Of a DNA stretch of 18,298 nt, positions 6,038-14,072 are shown one piece after another; position 1 is the stretch's first letter; each line of letters begins with the position of its first letter. The DNA comes from Bacillota bacterium (GTDB lineage: Bacteria > Bacillota > Clostridia > Christensenellales > Aristaeellaceae). The position numbers and the translations under genes were made by a program. Location of the stretch: assembly GCA_023409955.1 (NCBI GenBank), contig JAEYQQ010000024.1, positions 1 through 18,298 on the forward strand, read 5' to 3'. The notes beneath the pieces were generated by a model. The model ran no database searches, was not told the DNA's origin, and was given only the letters and a program-made list of their open reading frames with translations.

Positions 6038-6937
6038 TCATAATCCACTTGTTAATTCCATATCTTCTAAGTGGTCCTTATTGATAAGCCATGTGCCGAC
6101 GATCATGATAACCAATGCAATAAAGAATAGGGCAGAAGGTATCTGCCTGAATATGGCTAGCGACAGCAATGCACCAATAAAAGGTGCGATTGCATAATAT
6201 GCGCTCGTTTTTGCAGCACCCAAACTGCGTTGTGCATATACATAGAAATAGACACTTAGACCGTAAGCAACAAAGCCTAAAATCAAGACCAGCATCAGCC
6301 TTGTGACGGAAGGAAGCTGTTCACCAACTATTAACGCTACAATCAATGAGCCCAGGCCAGAACCGAATCCTTTGATGATCACTATCTGTACCGGATCGCT
6401 TTGCGAAAGCATTCTGGTACAATTGTTCTCCAACCCCCAGCAGATGCAGGCCAGTATTACAAAAACGGATCCAATGGAAAACTGGAAACTACCGGCATCC
6501 TCAACAGAAAGTAGAGTGCTGGCCAATGTAATTAAGCCAATGGCTCCCCATAACCGCTTGCTGATCTTTTCATTGAAAAGAAGCAATGCAATAACAGAGG
6601 TTGCGACAATCTCAAAATTATTTAACAGCGAAACGTTTGCGGAAGATGATCGCTTAAGTCCTAACATCAAAAATACCGGAGCAGCAATATCCAGCGCTAC
6701 CATACCAACTGTATAGGGAAGATCTATTTTAGTAAGCCGCATCTCGCCAGACTCACGATGCATACGCTTTTGCATAAGCCTCTTTATAAGCATTCCAATT
6801 CCCGCACCAAGATATAAGAAGGAAGCCATCATGGTAGGCGAAACATCTTGCAAAAGCAGTTTGGATAAAGGTGAACTAAGGGCATATAATGCTGCTGCCA
6901 GTATAGCAAAAAGGACAGCTCGCCGTTTTGTGTTCAT
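6038..6937 (-). CDS. EamA/DMT superfamily transporter
   Basis: Integral membrane protein of 299 residues with ten predicted helices arranged as two EamA repeats (about 7-140 and 152-290), the typical layout of drug/metabolite transporters that export metabolites or amino acids. Family features include the first helix AALYALSSPLSKLLL, the loop SSANVSLLNNFEIVATSV at the end of repeat 1, and the second-repeat entry VILACICWGLENNCTR. The ATG at 6937 is preceded by GAGGG with a 7-base spacer. The C-terminal tail (INKDHLEDMELTSGL) is short and cytoplasmic. It is a single-gene unit, divergent from the secreted protein at 7245, with a weak terminator behind it. The substrate cannot be inferred. Confidence 0.9.
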   Translation of the reverse strand: MNTKRRAVLFAILAAALYALSSPLSKLLLQDVSPTMMASFLYLGAGIGMLIKRLMQKRMHRESGEMRLTKIDLPYTVGMVALDIAAPVFLMLGLKRSSSANVSLLNNFEIVATSVIALLLFNEKISKRLWGAIGLITLASTLLSVEDAGSFQFSIGSVFVILACICWGLENNCTRMLSQSDPVQIVIIKGFGSGLGSLIVALIVGEQLPSVTRLMLVLILGFVAYGLSVYFYVYAQRSLGAAKTSAYYAIAPFIGALLSLAIFRQIPSALFFIALVIMIVGTWLINKDHLEDMELTSGL

Positions 6938-6978
6938 TTCCTATCCCTCACTTCAAAACGTATAGTTGGTATCTTTCC

Positions 6979-6984
6979 ATTATA
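6979..6984 (-). promoter_or_regulatory. -10 element for the DMT transporter
   Basis: A perfect TATAAT on the minus strand (6984-6979) lies 41 bases before the ATG at 6937. No good -35 is found at 16-18 bases. The rest of the 307-base divergent gap (6938-7244) holds the plus-strand promoter at 7143-7171. Between about 6985 and 7140 I see nothing I can name. Confidence 0.4.
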
Positions 6985-7142
6985 AGAGACTAATGATCTC
7001 CGCCTATGTCACTTAATGCCCCTCGTTCTGCCAGACCAAGACATCCGATGATTTGGCTTACACTAAACCAATTGCATTATGGTCACAATAACTCCTACAC
7101 CAGTTTTGATATAGCGCCTAGTCAGCAGCGCACTTCTACATG

Positions 7143-7171
7143 TTTACATTATTACCTTTTTATTGTATGAT
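7143..7171 (+). promoter_or_regulatory. Promoter of the two-repeat secreted protein
   Basis: TTTACA (7143-7148), a 17-base spacer, TATGAT (7166-7171): five of six matches at each element and ideal spacing. The start would be near 7178, giving an untranslated leader of about 65 bases. Confidence 0.75.
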
Positions 7172-7244
7172 TTTCTATATATTACAGTTACCATGCGCAA
7201 TCAGTAAATACCTCTAAAACATCAGCAAAAGGAGAATGATCTTT

Positions 7245-7838
7245 ATGAAGAAAACATTTCTTGCTATCGTTACTACTCTTATCTTTCTGTTTATCCATTT
7301 TCCAGCCACCGCTGATAAAACTTCGATTCAAGGTAAATGGCGTGGGTATGACGATTCTGGTTTGTTAACGCTTTGCTTGGGTAACAAAGGCGAGCTAATA
7401 TACATCCATAAAAGTACCGTTTCAACAGTTACAAAAATGGGTTCATATACAATCGATGGCCAAACTATTACATTGAAATCAGATGATGATTTTACAGCTA
7501 CATTTTCCTTTCTTCGTAACGGAGACACATTAAACATTCTTAATTTTGATTCGGGAATTGCTTATCAAATGAGCAAAAGCCAATGGGATACACCTTTAGA
7601 CCTTCTCGGAACATGGAAAACCGACATTGAAGATGTCAAAGTAAGTATATCATTTATGGAAGATGGTTCCTATACTAGAGATAACACGTTTAGTGGTATT
7701 TATTTCGTAGATGAACCAATCTTGTACTTGGTTGAAAATGAAGGTTCCTCCATTCTTTTGTACTTTATAAATAATGATACTTTTTCATTTATTGCAGATG
7801 GCTCATCGGCCCCCAATGTTTTTAAACGGTCCAATTAA
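7245..7838 (+). CDS. Secreted protein with two lipocalin-like / DUF5640-like repeats
   Basis: A 197-residue protein. ATG at 7245 is chosen because AAAGGAG lies 10 bases upstream, whereas the in-frame ATG at 7236 sits only 2 bases after that site. Residues 1-23 form a signal peptide (MKKTFLAIVTTLIFLF...) ending FPATA, with likely cleavage before DKTS. The mature part has two similar halves. Each starts with a Gly-x-Trp motif (GKWRGYDDSG about 30 and GTWKTDIEDV about 122) followed by beta-strand stretches with a Gly-Ser-Tyr turn (MGSYTIDGQ, EDGSYTRDN). This is the pattern of small secreted beta-barrels annotated as lipocalin-like or DUF5640. There is no lipobox Cys, so it is probably released. 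It is more AT-rich than its neighbours, which could mean recent acquisition. The function is unknown. Confidence 0.8.
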   Translation: MKKTFLAIVTTLIFLFIHFPATADKTSIQGKWRGYDDSGLLTLCLGNKGELIYIHKSTVSTVTKMGSYTIDGQTITLKSDDDFTATFSFLRNGDTLNILNFDSGIAYQMSKSQWDTPLDLLGTWKTDIEDVKVSISFMEDGSYTRDNTFSGIYFVDEPILYLVENEGSSILLYFINNDTFSFIADGSSAPNVFKRSN

Positions 7839-7882
7839 CAGGGATCTATATCACTACGCAAGCATAGATTTTCTATTTAGCA

Positions 7883-8042
7883 TCAGTCTGCACGTTTCCA
7901 ATATCTGAACTGACCATTGTCTGTGTTGATATGGAGAGGCGCCATGGCATCGTCTTCCCCAGTACAATAGAAGCATAGAAAACGAGGAGTAACAGGTTTG
8001 TCTTTATGGCAGATATATATACCATCACCCAAACATAGTAAA
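7883..8042 (-). other. Possible gene remnant or unrecognised small frame next to tRNA-Ser
   Basis: A minus-strand frame of about 53 codons ends at 7883. Its C-terminal part contains IYICHKDKP, RFLCFYCTGEDD and NGQFRYWKRAD, which looks protein-like, with paired Cys residues. The only in-frame ATG (8065) lies inside the tRNA terminator and no ribosome site precedes any alternative start. If it was ever coding it is the tail of a lost gene. Otherwise the 7839-8044 gap holds nothing I can name beyond a weak 6-bp hairpin (7844-7869) after the secreted-protein gene. Confidence 0.2.
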
Positions 8043-8044
8043 GA

Positions 8045-8072
8045 TAAAACCCCTTGATTTCTCAAGGGGTTT
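8045..8072 (-). terminator. Strong intrinsic terminator of the tRNA-Ser gene
   Basis: Minus strand: an 11-bp stem AAACCCCTTGA/TCAAGGGGTTT (8072-8062 with 8057-8047) with a GAAA loop, followed by TTA. It starts two bases after the encoded CCA end of the tRNA. Confidence 0.9.
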
Positions 8073-8073
8073 C

Positions 8074-8164
8074 TGGCGGAGAGTTAGGGATTTGAACCCT
8101 AGGTGGGGTATAAGCCCACACACGATTTCCAGTCGTGCGCCTTAGACCACTCAGCCAACTCTCC
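8074..8164 (-). tRNA. tRNA-Ser, anticodon GGA
   Basis: A 91-base gene on the minus strand with the CCA end encoded (8076-8074). The acceptor pairs GGAGAGT with ACTCTCC; the discriminator base is G. The D-arm contains GGCTGAGTGGTCTAAGGC, and the anticodon arm is CACGA-CTGGAAA-TCGTG with GGA at the anticodon, reading UCC/UCU. The long variable arm (GTGGGCTTATACCCCAC) is diagnostic of tRNA-Ser class II, and the T-arm has GGTTCAAATCC. It stands alone between a perfect promoter and a strong terminator. Confidence 0.97.
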
Positions 8165-8193
8165 ACGTTTTGGCTTTTTCGCCAACGAACAAT

Positions 8194-8222
8194 ATTATAT
8201 CGCTTGTCCTTGCTGTTGTCAA
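8194..8222 (-). promoter_or_regulatory. Perfect consensus promoter of tRNA-Ser
   Basis: Minus strand: TTGACA (8222-8217), a 17-base spacer, TATAAT (8199-8194). All twelve positions match the vegetative sigma-factor consensus, as expected of a strongly expressed stable RNA. The mature tRNA begins 30 bases after the -10. Confidence 0.9.
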
Positions 8223-8334
8223 GTAAAATTTACAAAACTTTTTCCTTCTTTCAGGGCATACGATCCATTTCCAGTCTTTTCATAAAGCTAACAATATGCT
8301 ACACTTGAAACTAGCAACGGAAAGGAGCAAAACA

Positions 8335-9474
8335 ATGCAAAAGATTCCATTTCGTGACCTGGGTATATCTGTGTCACGCCTGGGTTTTGGCGCCATGCGT
8401 CTGCCCACCATGGAGGTAGATGGCAAGCGAGTGATAGACCGAAATGAAGCCATCGCCATGATCCGGCAATCCATTGACGGTGGTGTGACCTATGTTGATA
8501 CGGCGTATCCATATCATGGCGGTGAAAGTGAACTGGTGGTTGGCGAAGCTCTAAAAAATGGCTATCGTGAAAAAGTTGTTTTGGCCTCCAAACTTCCTGT
8601 TTGGCTGGTGAAAACCCGCGAAGATATGGACCGCTATCTGGATGAGCAACTTGAGAAGCTTCAAACAGATCATATTGACTTTTATCTATTACATGCTTTA
8701 AACAAAAACTCATTTGAGGCCATGCAGAAACTTGGTTACCATGATTTTCTGGATAAGGCAGTGGCTAGCGGAAAGATACGTTATCCTTCTTTCTCATTCC
8801 ATGATGAAGCAGACCTTTTCCCCAAAATCATTGATGACTACCCCTGGAAGATGGCACAAATCCAGCTGAACCTGCTGGATGGAGACTATCAGGCCGGCTT
8901 GGCGGGTATGAAATACGCTACCGAAAAAGGTGTGGGCATTGTTATTATGGAACCGCTTCGCGGCGGTGCCTTGGCCACTCCACCTGCAGAAGTTCAGGCT
9001 TTGTATCATGCCTTTGATACAAAGCGGAGCAGTGTGGAATGGGCATTCCGTTACTTGTACAACATGCCGGAGGTTATGACCATATTAAGTGGCATGAGCA
9101 CCATGGAGCAAGTAAAGGATAATTTGCGCATATTTGAAAGCGCAGCTGTCAATGTTATGAGCCCTGAGGAAGATGCTCTTTTAGAGAAAGTCAAGGATGC
9201 GTACTTGAAGCGCATAAAGACCAGCTGTACAGGATGCAACTACTGCCAGCCCTGCCCCAAGAATGTTGCCATACCCAATATCTTCAGAGGTTATGACAAC
9301 GCTTCAATGCTGGACAAAAAGACAGAATTCTTTGGTCGTTACAAAGAGCTTAAAGAGGATGGAAAAGATGCCGGTTTGTGCATATCATGCCGGTTGTGTG
9401 AAAAGGCATGCCCGCAGCATCTACCCATTATCCGCTATTTGAAGGAAATCAAATCCGAATACGAAAGCGCTTGA
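8335..9474 (+). CDS. Aldo/keto reductase with C-terminal 2x[4Fe-4S] domain
   Basis: A 379-residue cytoplasmic oxidoreductase of the aldo/keto reductase superfamily carrying a ferredoxin-like tail, common in anaerobic Clostridia. ATG at 8335 has AAAGGAG 7 bases upstream; the longer frame from 8296 lacks a ribosome site. The TIM-barrel part (about 1-280) shows the catalytic tetrad: D55 and Y60 in VDTAYPYHGG, K86 in VLASKLP, and H120 in DFYLLHAL. The tail has two four-Cys clusters: C298, C301, C304 and C307 (CTGCNYCQPCP) and C349, C352, C355 and C359 (CISCRLCEKACP). The clusters suggest electron exchange with ferredoxin or another carrier besides NAD(P)H. The gene is monocistronic with its own terminator. 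The substrate is unknown. Confidence 0.93.
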   Translation: MQKIPFRDLGISVSRLGFGAMRLPTMEVDGKRVIDRNEAIAMIRQSIDGGVTYVDTAYPYHGGESELVVGEALKNGYREKVVLASKLPVWLVKTREDMDRYLDEQLEKLQTDHIDFYLLHALNKNSFEAMQKLGYHDFLDKAVASGKIRYPSFSFHDEADLFPKIIDDYPWKMAQIQLNLLDGDYQAGLAGMKYATEKGVGIVIMEPLRGGALATPPAEVQALYHAFDTKRSSVEWAFRYLYNMPEVMTILSGMSTMEQVKDNLRIFESAAVNVMSPEEDALLEKVKDAYLKRIKTSCTGCNYCQPCPKNVAIPNIFRGYDNASMLDKKTEFFGRYKELKEDGKDAGLCISCRLCEKACPQHLPIIRYLKEIKSEYESA

Positions 9475-9494
9475 ATCTAAAGCCAACATATTCA

Positions 9495-9524
9495 AAAGCA
9501 GCAGCCATTCGGCTGCTGTTTTTT
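9495..9524 (+). terminator. Intrinsic terminator between convergent genes
   Basis: CAGCAGCC-ATTC-GGCTGCTG (9499-9518) followed by six T on the plus strand, 24 bases after the aldo/keto reductase stop. The AAAAG before the stem gives a CTTTT tail on the minus strand, so it probably also ends the dehydrogenase transcript coming from the right. Confidence 0.92.
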
Positions 9525-9577
9525 GATATAAAGTCTCTTATCGAATTCCTTAAAGATTGCGAAGGATCATACCAAAC

Positions 9578-10564
9578 TCATACTTCATTAAAAAATACGG
9601 TTCCACCAGTTTCAAAAGCTTCCAGTAATTCTTGGGTTACAAGACCATAAGTACCGGTTACATCGCCTTCCGAATTCCCCTGAAGAATGTTGACCATATG
9701 CTCAATATACGGCATCTGAACATGCTCTAGTGGATCAAAGGTGAATCTTTCCTGCATACCATCGCACATTAAAGCCACAGGCTCCAAATCCATAATGGAA
9801 AAGCGGATGCTGCCACCGCTGCCGAAGATCACAGCTTCATCTATGCTTTCCGCCGCATGGAAGCTAAGCTGCAATGTACCTTGCACACCACTTTTGAAGC
9901 ATATCAAAGCACTGGTTACATCGTTGACGCTATGGATTTTGCTAATATTGGCTGAAACGCCGGAAGCCATAGAGACATCCCCAAAGATGAATTGTATCGT
10001 ATCTACCATATGGGAGCCCATGTCATACAACAAACCACCGCCAGCTTCCGATTTAGATAGAAGCCAGGACCTGTCTGGGTTAATTACCGGTACCGGGCAG
10101 GCATACGTATACTGAAAGGACCGAACCTCACCAATTGCCCCTTCTTCTACGAGCGCCTTTATCCGTCTGAATTTTTCTTGGCCTCTGCGATAGTATGCCA
10201 CAAACAGCTTGACGCCATTTTCTTGGCAGACACTGATCATTTCCCGGCATTGCGCAACGGTCGTCGCCATGGGCTTTTCAACATATACGTTCTTTTTATG
10301 TCGTGCGGCTTCCAGGGTATAGAAGTGATGCATGCCTGGAGGCGTTGCTATATAAATTGTATCAATCTCAGTATCTGTCAATAGATCCATATAGTTGGTG
10401 GAGTACTTTTCTACATGATGGCGGCGTGCATAATCTGCAACCTTAACAGGGTCACGACGCATAACAGAAACAAGCCTCGAACCTTGTATTTTAGAAAAGG
10501 CAGGGCCACTCTTTTTCTCTGTCACATCTCCGCATCCAATGATGCCAAACCCAATGGTTTTCAT
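9578..10564 (-). CDS. Gfo/Idh/MocA family NAD(P)-dependent dehydrogenase
   Basis: A 328-residue cytoplasmic oxidoreductase acting on a sugar, inositol or sugar-acid type substrate. The N-terminal Rossmann fold contains GIIGCGDV (7-14). EKPMA (96-100) is the family's conserved Lys-Pro motif at the active site. In the C-terminal alpha/beta domain, GGGLLYDMGSHMVD (175-188) supplies the D181/H185 pair typical of the family. GGAGG stands 8 bases before ATG at 10564. It starts 15 bases after the stop of the SDR gene, so the two form an operon, with a bidirectional terminator beyond. The pairing with an SDR suggests two successive oxidation or reduction steps on a polyol or sugar. No transporter or kinase is nearby to identify it. 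Confidence 0.93.
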   Translation of the reverse strand: MKTIGFGIIGCGDVTEKKSGPAFSKIQGSRLVSVMRRDPVKVADYARRHHVEKYSTNYMDLLTDTEIDTIYIATPPGMHHFYTLEAARHKKNVYVEKPMATTVAQCREMISVCQENGVKLFVAYYRRGQEKFRRIKALVEEGAIGEVRSFQYTYACPVPVINPDRSWLLSKSEAGGGLLYDMGSHMVDTIQFIFGDVSMASGVSANISKIHSVNDVTSALICFKSGVQGTLQLSFHAAESIDEAVIFGSGGSIRFSIMDLEPVALMCDGMQERFTFDPLEHVQMPYIEHMVNILQGNSEGDVTGTYGLVTQELLEAFETGGTVFFNEV

Positions 10565-10579
10565 ACAAGCTTCCTCCCG

Positions 10580-11356
10580 TTATTCCTGTGTATGCAGTTC
10601 CCAGCCTAAATCATGATGATATATCATCTGTTTAGTCATGCCGCCATCCACCACAAAATTCTGACCTGTAATAAACCCAGCATCCTTCCCGCATAAAAAC
10701 AAGCATATGGCCGCTATATCCTCCGGCTTGCCTACCCGGCGGCTTGGGTGCTGAAGAATATCGCCTTGGGAATAGGATGATAGGCAGCCATCCTTTTGAT
10801 ACTCCCCTGTATCGATCCAGCCCGGACTGACAGCATTCACCCTGGCTTTGCCCGCTAGGCTTACAGATAGGGCATGGGTCAAAGCGCTGATACCGCCCTT
10901 GGCTGCAGAATAGCTTTCCGTATCCTGTTGGGACATAAAAGCCCTAGTGGAGGAAATATTTACGACTGATGCTCCTTTTGCGAAATAATTCATCATGTGA
11001 TGACACAGCATATAGGGTGCTGCAACACCAAGAGATAATACATAATTGAAATCCTCCCAGGAGCAGCCTGAAATAATTCCTTTTTTTGAAATACAGACAT
11101 TATTGATTAGTACATTCACTTGATGAAAGCGGTCAAGAACAATATTTGCGAAACTTGCTAAAGAAGCCTTTTCAGCCATATCTCCATGATAAAACAAACA
11201 TTCACCGCTTTGAGCATTAATCTTTTTTTCAAGGGCCTGTCCATTTTGGTCATCAACATCCGAAAAAGCAACGGCATACCCTTCTCGGTGAAAGCTTTCC
11301 ACCAGACAACGGCCTATACCATTGGCACCGCCAGTGATAACGCAAACTTTTCTCAT
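10580..11356 (-). CDS. Short-chain dehydrogenase/reductase (SDR)
   Basis: A 258-residue classical SDR, NAD(P)-dependent. TGGANGIG (8-15) is the cofactor motif. D33 in FSDVDD at the end of strand 2 suggests a preference for NAD(H). NNV (85-87) replaces the usual NNAG. The active site has S135/S136 in NISST and Y149-x3-K153 in SYSAAK. NAVSPGWIDT (174-183) and the C-terminal ITGQNFVVDGGM complete the family pattern. AAGGAG lies 8 bases before ATG at 11356. It is the first gene of the two-gene unit with the Gfo/Idh/MocA dehydrogenase. I could not identify a convincing promoter in the 209-base gap upstream. The substrate is unknown. Confidence 0.92.
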   Translation of the reverse strand: MRKVCVITGGANGIGRCLVESFHREGYAVAFSDVDDQNGQALEKKINAQSGECLFYHGDMAEKASLASFANIVLDRFHQVNVLINNVCISKKGIISGCSWEDFNYVLSLGVAAPYMLCHHMMNYFAKGASVVNISSTRAFMSQQDTESYSAAKGGISALTHALSVSLAGKARVNAVSPGWIDTGEYQKDGCLSSYSQGDILQHPSRRVGKPEDIAAICLFLCGKDAGFITGQNFVVDGGMTKQMIYHHDLGWELHTQE

Positions 11357-11523
11357 GCAATATACTCCTTAACACACCTAAGTACGAATCTTTATAATGT
11401 TATTAATCAATAAACTGACGACATACTTGAGTAAGCACCCCTGACCTTAAATTGCCCATTGTTTAGTATACCTGTGCAGCTCTGTATGCAGTACCAAACG
11501 TATAACACAAGTTTGCTAAGCTC

Positions 11524-11557
11524 ATGTATGCTATCTAATGATAGATGATGAATACAT
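11524..11557. repeat. Two-part inverted repeat between SDR and GH3 genes
   Basis: Outer arms ATGTAT/ATACAT (11524-11529, 11552-11557) and inner arms CTATC/GATAG (11531-11535, 11540-11544) around TAAT. It stands 8 bases beyond the GH3 stop but has no T run, so it is not a normal terminator. It may be a degraded one. No other terminator for GH3 is visible. Confidence 0.35.
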
Positions 11558-11565
11558 ACCTGCTA

Positions 11566-12715
11566 CTAAGGTGTTATCAGCCCGTATTTCCACTTAACAT
11601 ATAGAATACGGCGCAGGCTTTCATTAATCCGCTCTTCGGTGATCCGTCCTTCCCCCACCGCTTTCTTGATTCCATTGACAGCGTTTTTCAGGTTGACTGG
11701 CATTAAAAGCATATCAACACCTGCTTCCAGTGCCAAAACGGATGCTTCGGCAGATGAGAATTTTCCCGAGATTGCTTTCATTTTCAGAGCATCCTAAGCC
11801 ATCATAGCCCAACCGTTCCCTAAGCAAGCCAGTCACAACAGTCTTTGATAAAGATGCTGGGTATTCACTGTCAATCTCAACAGCTGTCAAATGAGAGATC
11901 ATAATGCATTCTGCACCGGCGGCTATCCCTTTGATAAAAGGTAATAATTCGGCCTGTTCCATTTGCGAAAGGGTACGAGATGATATGGATTTGCCATAAT
12001 GGGAGTTGCCAAAGGTGCTGCCATGGCCAGGAAAATGTTTCAACGTTGCCATAACGCCGTTCTCCGTCAGCCCCTTCATTACCTGCACTGCCATATCAGC
12101 CACAAGTACAGGATCATCTCCAAAGGACCTGGATCCGATTTCTGTATTCTTGCCATCGATGTTCACGTCTGCCACAGGTGCAAAATTTAGATTAAAGCCC
12201 AGAGGGGATATGTATTGCGCAATGGTTTTACCAACCGAATATGCCTCATTAAGGTCTCCGTGCCGACCAATCGTCCTCATGGAATCGAGCTTATTGGTTT
12301 TCAATTTTCCGGCCACACGAACCACTGAGCCGCCTTCCTCATCCACAGCGATAAACAGGCCAATTCCATGCCTATCTTTGGCAAAAGTTTGTGAATTTGC
12401 TATCATTTCTGTTATCTGGACCTTGTTTTGAATGTTGACAGAAAAATAGATCATGCCGCCTACAGGCGTTGCAGCAAGACCGATTTGGGTTGCTTTCGTT
12501 GCCTTAGTCGCCTTATCCACACCAGCTACTACTTCGAGAGTAACGATAAACAGCTGATAAATCTTTTCATCAAGCGTCATATCATTCAAAAGAGAATCAA
12601 TGTGCTTTTCCATTTGCTCCATCGTATTAACCGAAGGACGATCAGCTGATGCTGCAGGCATGAACAGCATTACAGATAGCATTATACAAAGCACCAATGA
12701 AGTTGTTCTTATCAC
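11566..12715 (-). pseudogene. Frameshifted secreted GH3 glycosidase (beta-N-acetylhexosaminidase, NagZ-like)
   Basis: Two overlapping minus-strand frames together make one GH3 enzyme of about 380 residues. The first has a signal peptide (IRTTSLVLCIMLSVML...), DEEGGSVVR, and KHFPGHGST, whose His is the acid/base in NagZ-type enzymes, then runs to RERLGYDGL. There it loses frame. The second resumes as DALKMKAISG and runs through AGVDMLLMPVNL to a normal C-terminus. Family members read about three residues (V-x-T/S) between GYDGL and the nucleophile Asp of DAL. Here one base (11794) replaces those nine, a net loss of 8 bases. The likely start is GTG at 12715, preceded by GGTGAT; TTG at 12733 is possible. 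An intact protein would recycle or trim muropeptides outside the cell. A sequencing or assembly error is the alternative explanation. Confidence 0.8.
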
Positions 12716-12749
12716 GATTTCATCACCAGCCAATCATCCGTTTATATCT

Positions 12750-12778
12750 ATTGTAAGTGATATCCAACAGCATTTCAA
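12750..12778 (-). promoter_or_regulatory. Promoter of the GH3 gene
   Basis: Minus strand: TTGAAA (12778-12773), a 17-base spacer, TACAAT (12755-12750); five of six matches at both elements. Transcription would begin about 27 bases before the GTG at 12715. The promoter is intact although the gene is broken. Confidence 0.7.
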
Positions 12779-12829
12779 TGCTCCTGCATATTTTCATTCA
12801 GAGTGACAACCCCTATTCAGCCATTCGCA

Positions 12830-12858
12830 TTGCCTTCCAATTTCTGTTCTGCTATACT
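12830..12858 (+). promoter_or_regulatory. Promoter of the gpr-like aldo/keto reductase
   Basis: TTGCCT (12830-12835), a 17-base spacer, TATACT (12853-12858). The -10 has five of six matches and the -35 four of six. The predicted start is about 45 bases before the ATG at 12912. It diverges from the GH3 promoter about 50 bases away. Confidence 0.6.
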
Positions 12859-12911
12859 TTTAGTACCTAGTTACATAACATGATCTACTCATTGAAAACG
12901 GAGGTGTTTTT

Positions 12912-13901
12912 ATGTACGTTGCCAGCGACCAACGATACCAAACCATGCGATACCGCCGCTGCGGGAAAAGTGGACTAAAGCTTCCCTTTTTGTCACTTGG
13001 ACTATGGCATAACTTTGGAGAAGGCGTTACATTTGAAAGTGCCCGGCAAATGGTTCTTGGCAGCTTTGATTTGGGAATCACTCATTTTGACCTTGCCAAT
13101 AATTATGGTCCGCCTCCTGGATCCGCCGAGGAGACCTTTGGGCACATTCTAAAAAAAGATCTGGCCCCTTATCGTGATGAGATCATCGTCTCTACCAAGG
13201 CTGGATACTACATGTGGCCTGGCCCCTATGGCGACTGGGGCAGCAAAAAGTATCTTATCTCCTCTTTAAATCAAAGCCTCAAGCGCATAGGGCTGGAGTA
13301 TGTGGACATCTTCTACCATCACCGACCCGACCCCAATACACCGCTGGAGGAAACCATGGACGCACTGGCTACTGTCGTGCGTCAGGGAAAAGCGCTGTAT
13401 GTTGGTCTTTCTAACTACAATGCGCAGGATACGATCAAGGCCAGCCGGATTTTGAAGGATATGGGGGTACACTGCCTGATTCATCAGCCAAGGTATTCCA
13501 TGTTTCACCGTTTACCGGAGACAGAGGGGTTGTTTGATGCCCTAGCACAGGAAGGAATCGGCTGCATCGCCTTCTCGCCATTAGCACAAGGGATGCTTAC
13601 TGACCGTTATTTCAACGGTATCCCTGCCGATTCCAGGGTCATAACATCCGGTGTGTTCCTAAAGCCAGACTCGATTACAGAAGAGAAGGTAAACAAAGCC
13701 AAACAGCTCGATGCAGTCGCCAGATGGCGAGGCCAGAAGCTATCACAGATGGCTCTTGCTTGGGCGTTAAGAAATGATACCATGACTTCACTGATCATAG
13801 GTGCCAGCCGTCTTTCCCAGATTCAAGAGAATCTTTTGGCACTGGACAAAGGCCCCTTTACCAAAGATGAACTAGATGAAATTGATCATATACTGAAATA
13901 G
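12912..13901 (+). CDS. gpr: L-glyceraldehyde 3-phosphate reductase-type aldo/keto reductase
   Basis: A 329-residue aldo/keto reductase very similar along its length to E. coli YghZ/Gpr, which uses NADPH to reduce L-glyceraldehyde 3-phosphate to glycerol 3-phosphate and also acts on methylglyoxal. Shared signatures are RYRRCGKSGLKLP, LSLGLWHNFG (28-37), DLANNYGPPPGSAEE (60-74), STKAGYYMWPGPYG (94-107) and GLEYVDIFYHHR (127-138). Catalytic residues are D60, Y65, K96 and H137. The C-terminal SLIIGASRLSQIQEN is the usual NADP-binding end. GGAGGTG precedes ATG at 12912 by 5 bases. The YghZ C-terminal tail is missing, so the protein is slightly shorter than the E. coli one. It is monocistronic and likely detoxifies a triose phosphate by-product. 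Confidence 0.9.
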   Translation: MYVASDQRYQTMRYRRCGKSGLKLPFLSLGLWHNFGEGVTFESARQMVLGSFDLGITHFDLANNYGPPPGSAEETFGHILKKDLAPYRDEIIVSTKAGYYMWPGPYGDWGSKKYLISSLNQSLKRIGLEYVDIFYHHRPDPNTPLEETMDALATVVRQGKALYVGLSNYNAQDTIKASRILKDMGVHCLIHQPRYSMFHRLPETEGLFDALAQEGIGCIAFSPLAQGMLTDRYFNGIPADSRVITSGVFLKPDSITEEKVNKAKQLDAVARWRGQKLSQMALAWALRNDTMTSLIIGASRLSQIQENLLALDKGPFTKDELDEIDHILK

Positions 13902-14021
13902 CATTCTACCCAAGATAAAGCACCGGCCGCTGGACATCACTGTTACACCAAAAATTTGATACACCAGCTTAACCAGTGACTTGAGTAGGGCCTAAAAGGT
14001 CTAACCAGCCATTGATCCTTA

Positions 14022-14061
14022 CAAGCAAAAAAAGGCCTGAAATCAGACCTTTTTTGGCTTG
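14022..14061. terminator. Bidirectional terminator between gpr and the HMA gene
   Basis: Arms CAAGCAAAAAAAGGCCTG (14022-14039) and CAGACCTTTTTTGGCTTG (14044-14061) around AAAT. On the minus strand the core GGTCTG/CAGGCC pairs fully with one G-U and is followed by seven T. On the plus strand there is one C-A mismatch. It serves the convergent genes on both sides. The preceding 13902-14021 stretch holds nothing else I can name. Confidence 0.85.
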
Positions 14062-14072
14062 CGTCATGTTTC

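Noticed and set aside
8288..8713. 141-codon minus-strand frame opposite the Fe-S aldo/keto reductase
   Set aside because: His/Arg/Trp-rich shadow translation of conserved reductase codons, without start signals.
12006..12431. 141-codon plus-strand frame opposite the GH3 gene
   Set aside because: It is a shadow of the minus-strand GH3 gene, with no promoter or ribosome site and an unnatural Ser/Pro-rich composition.
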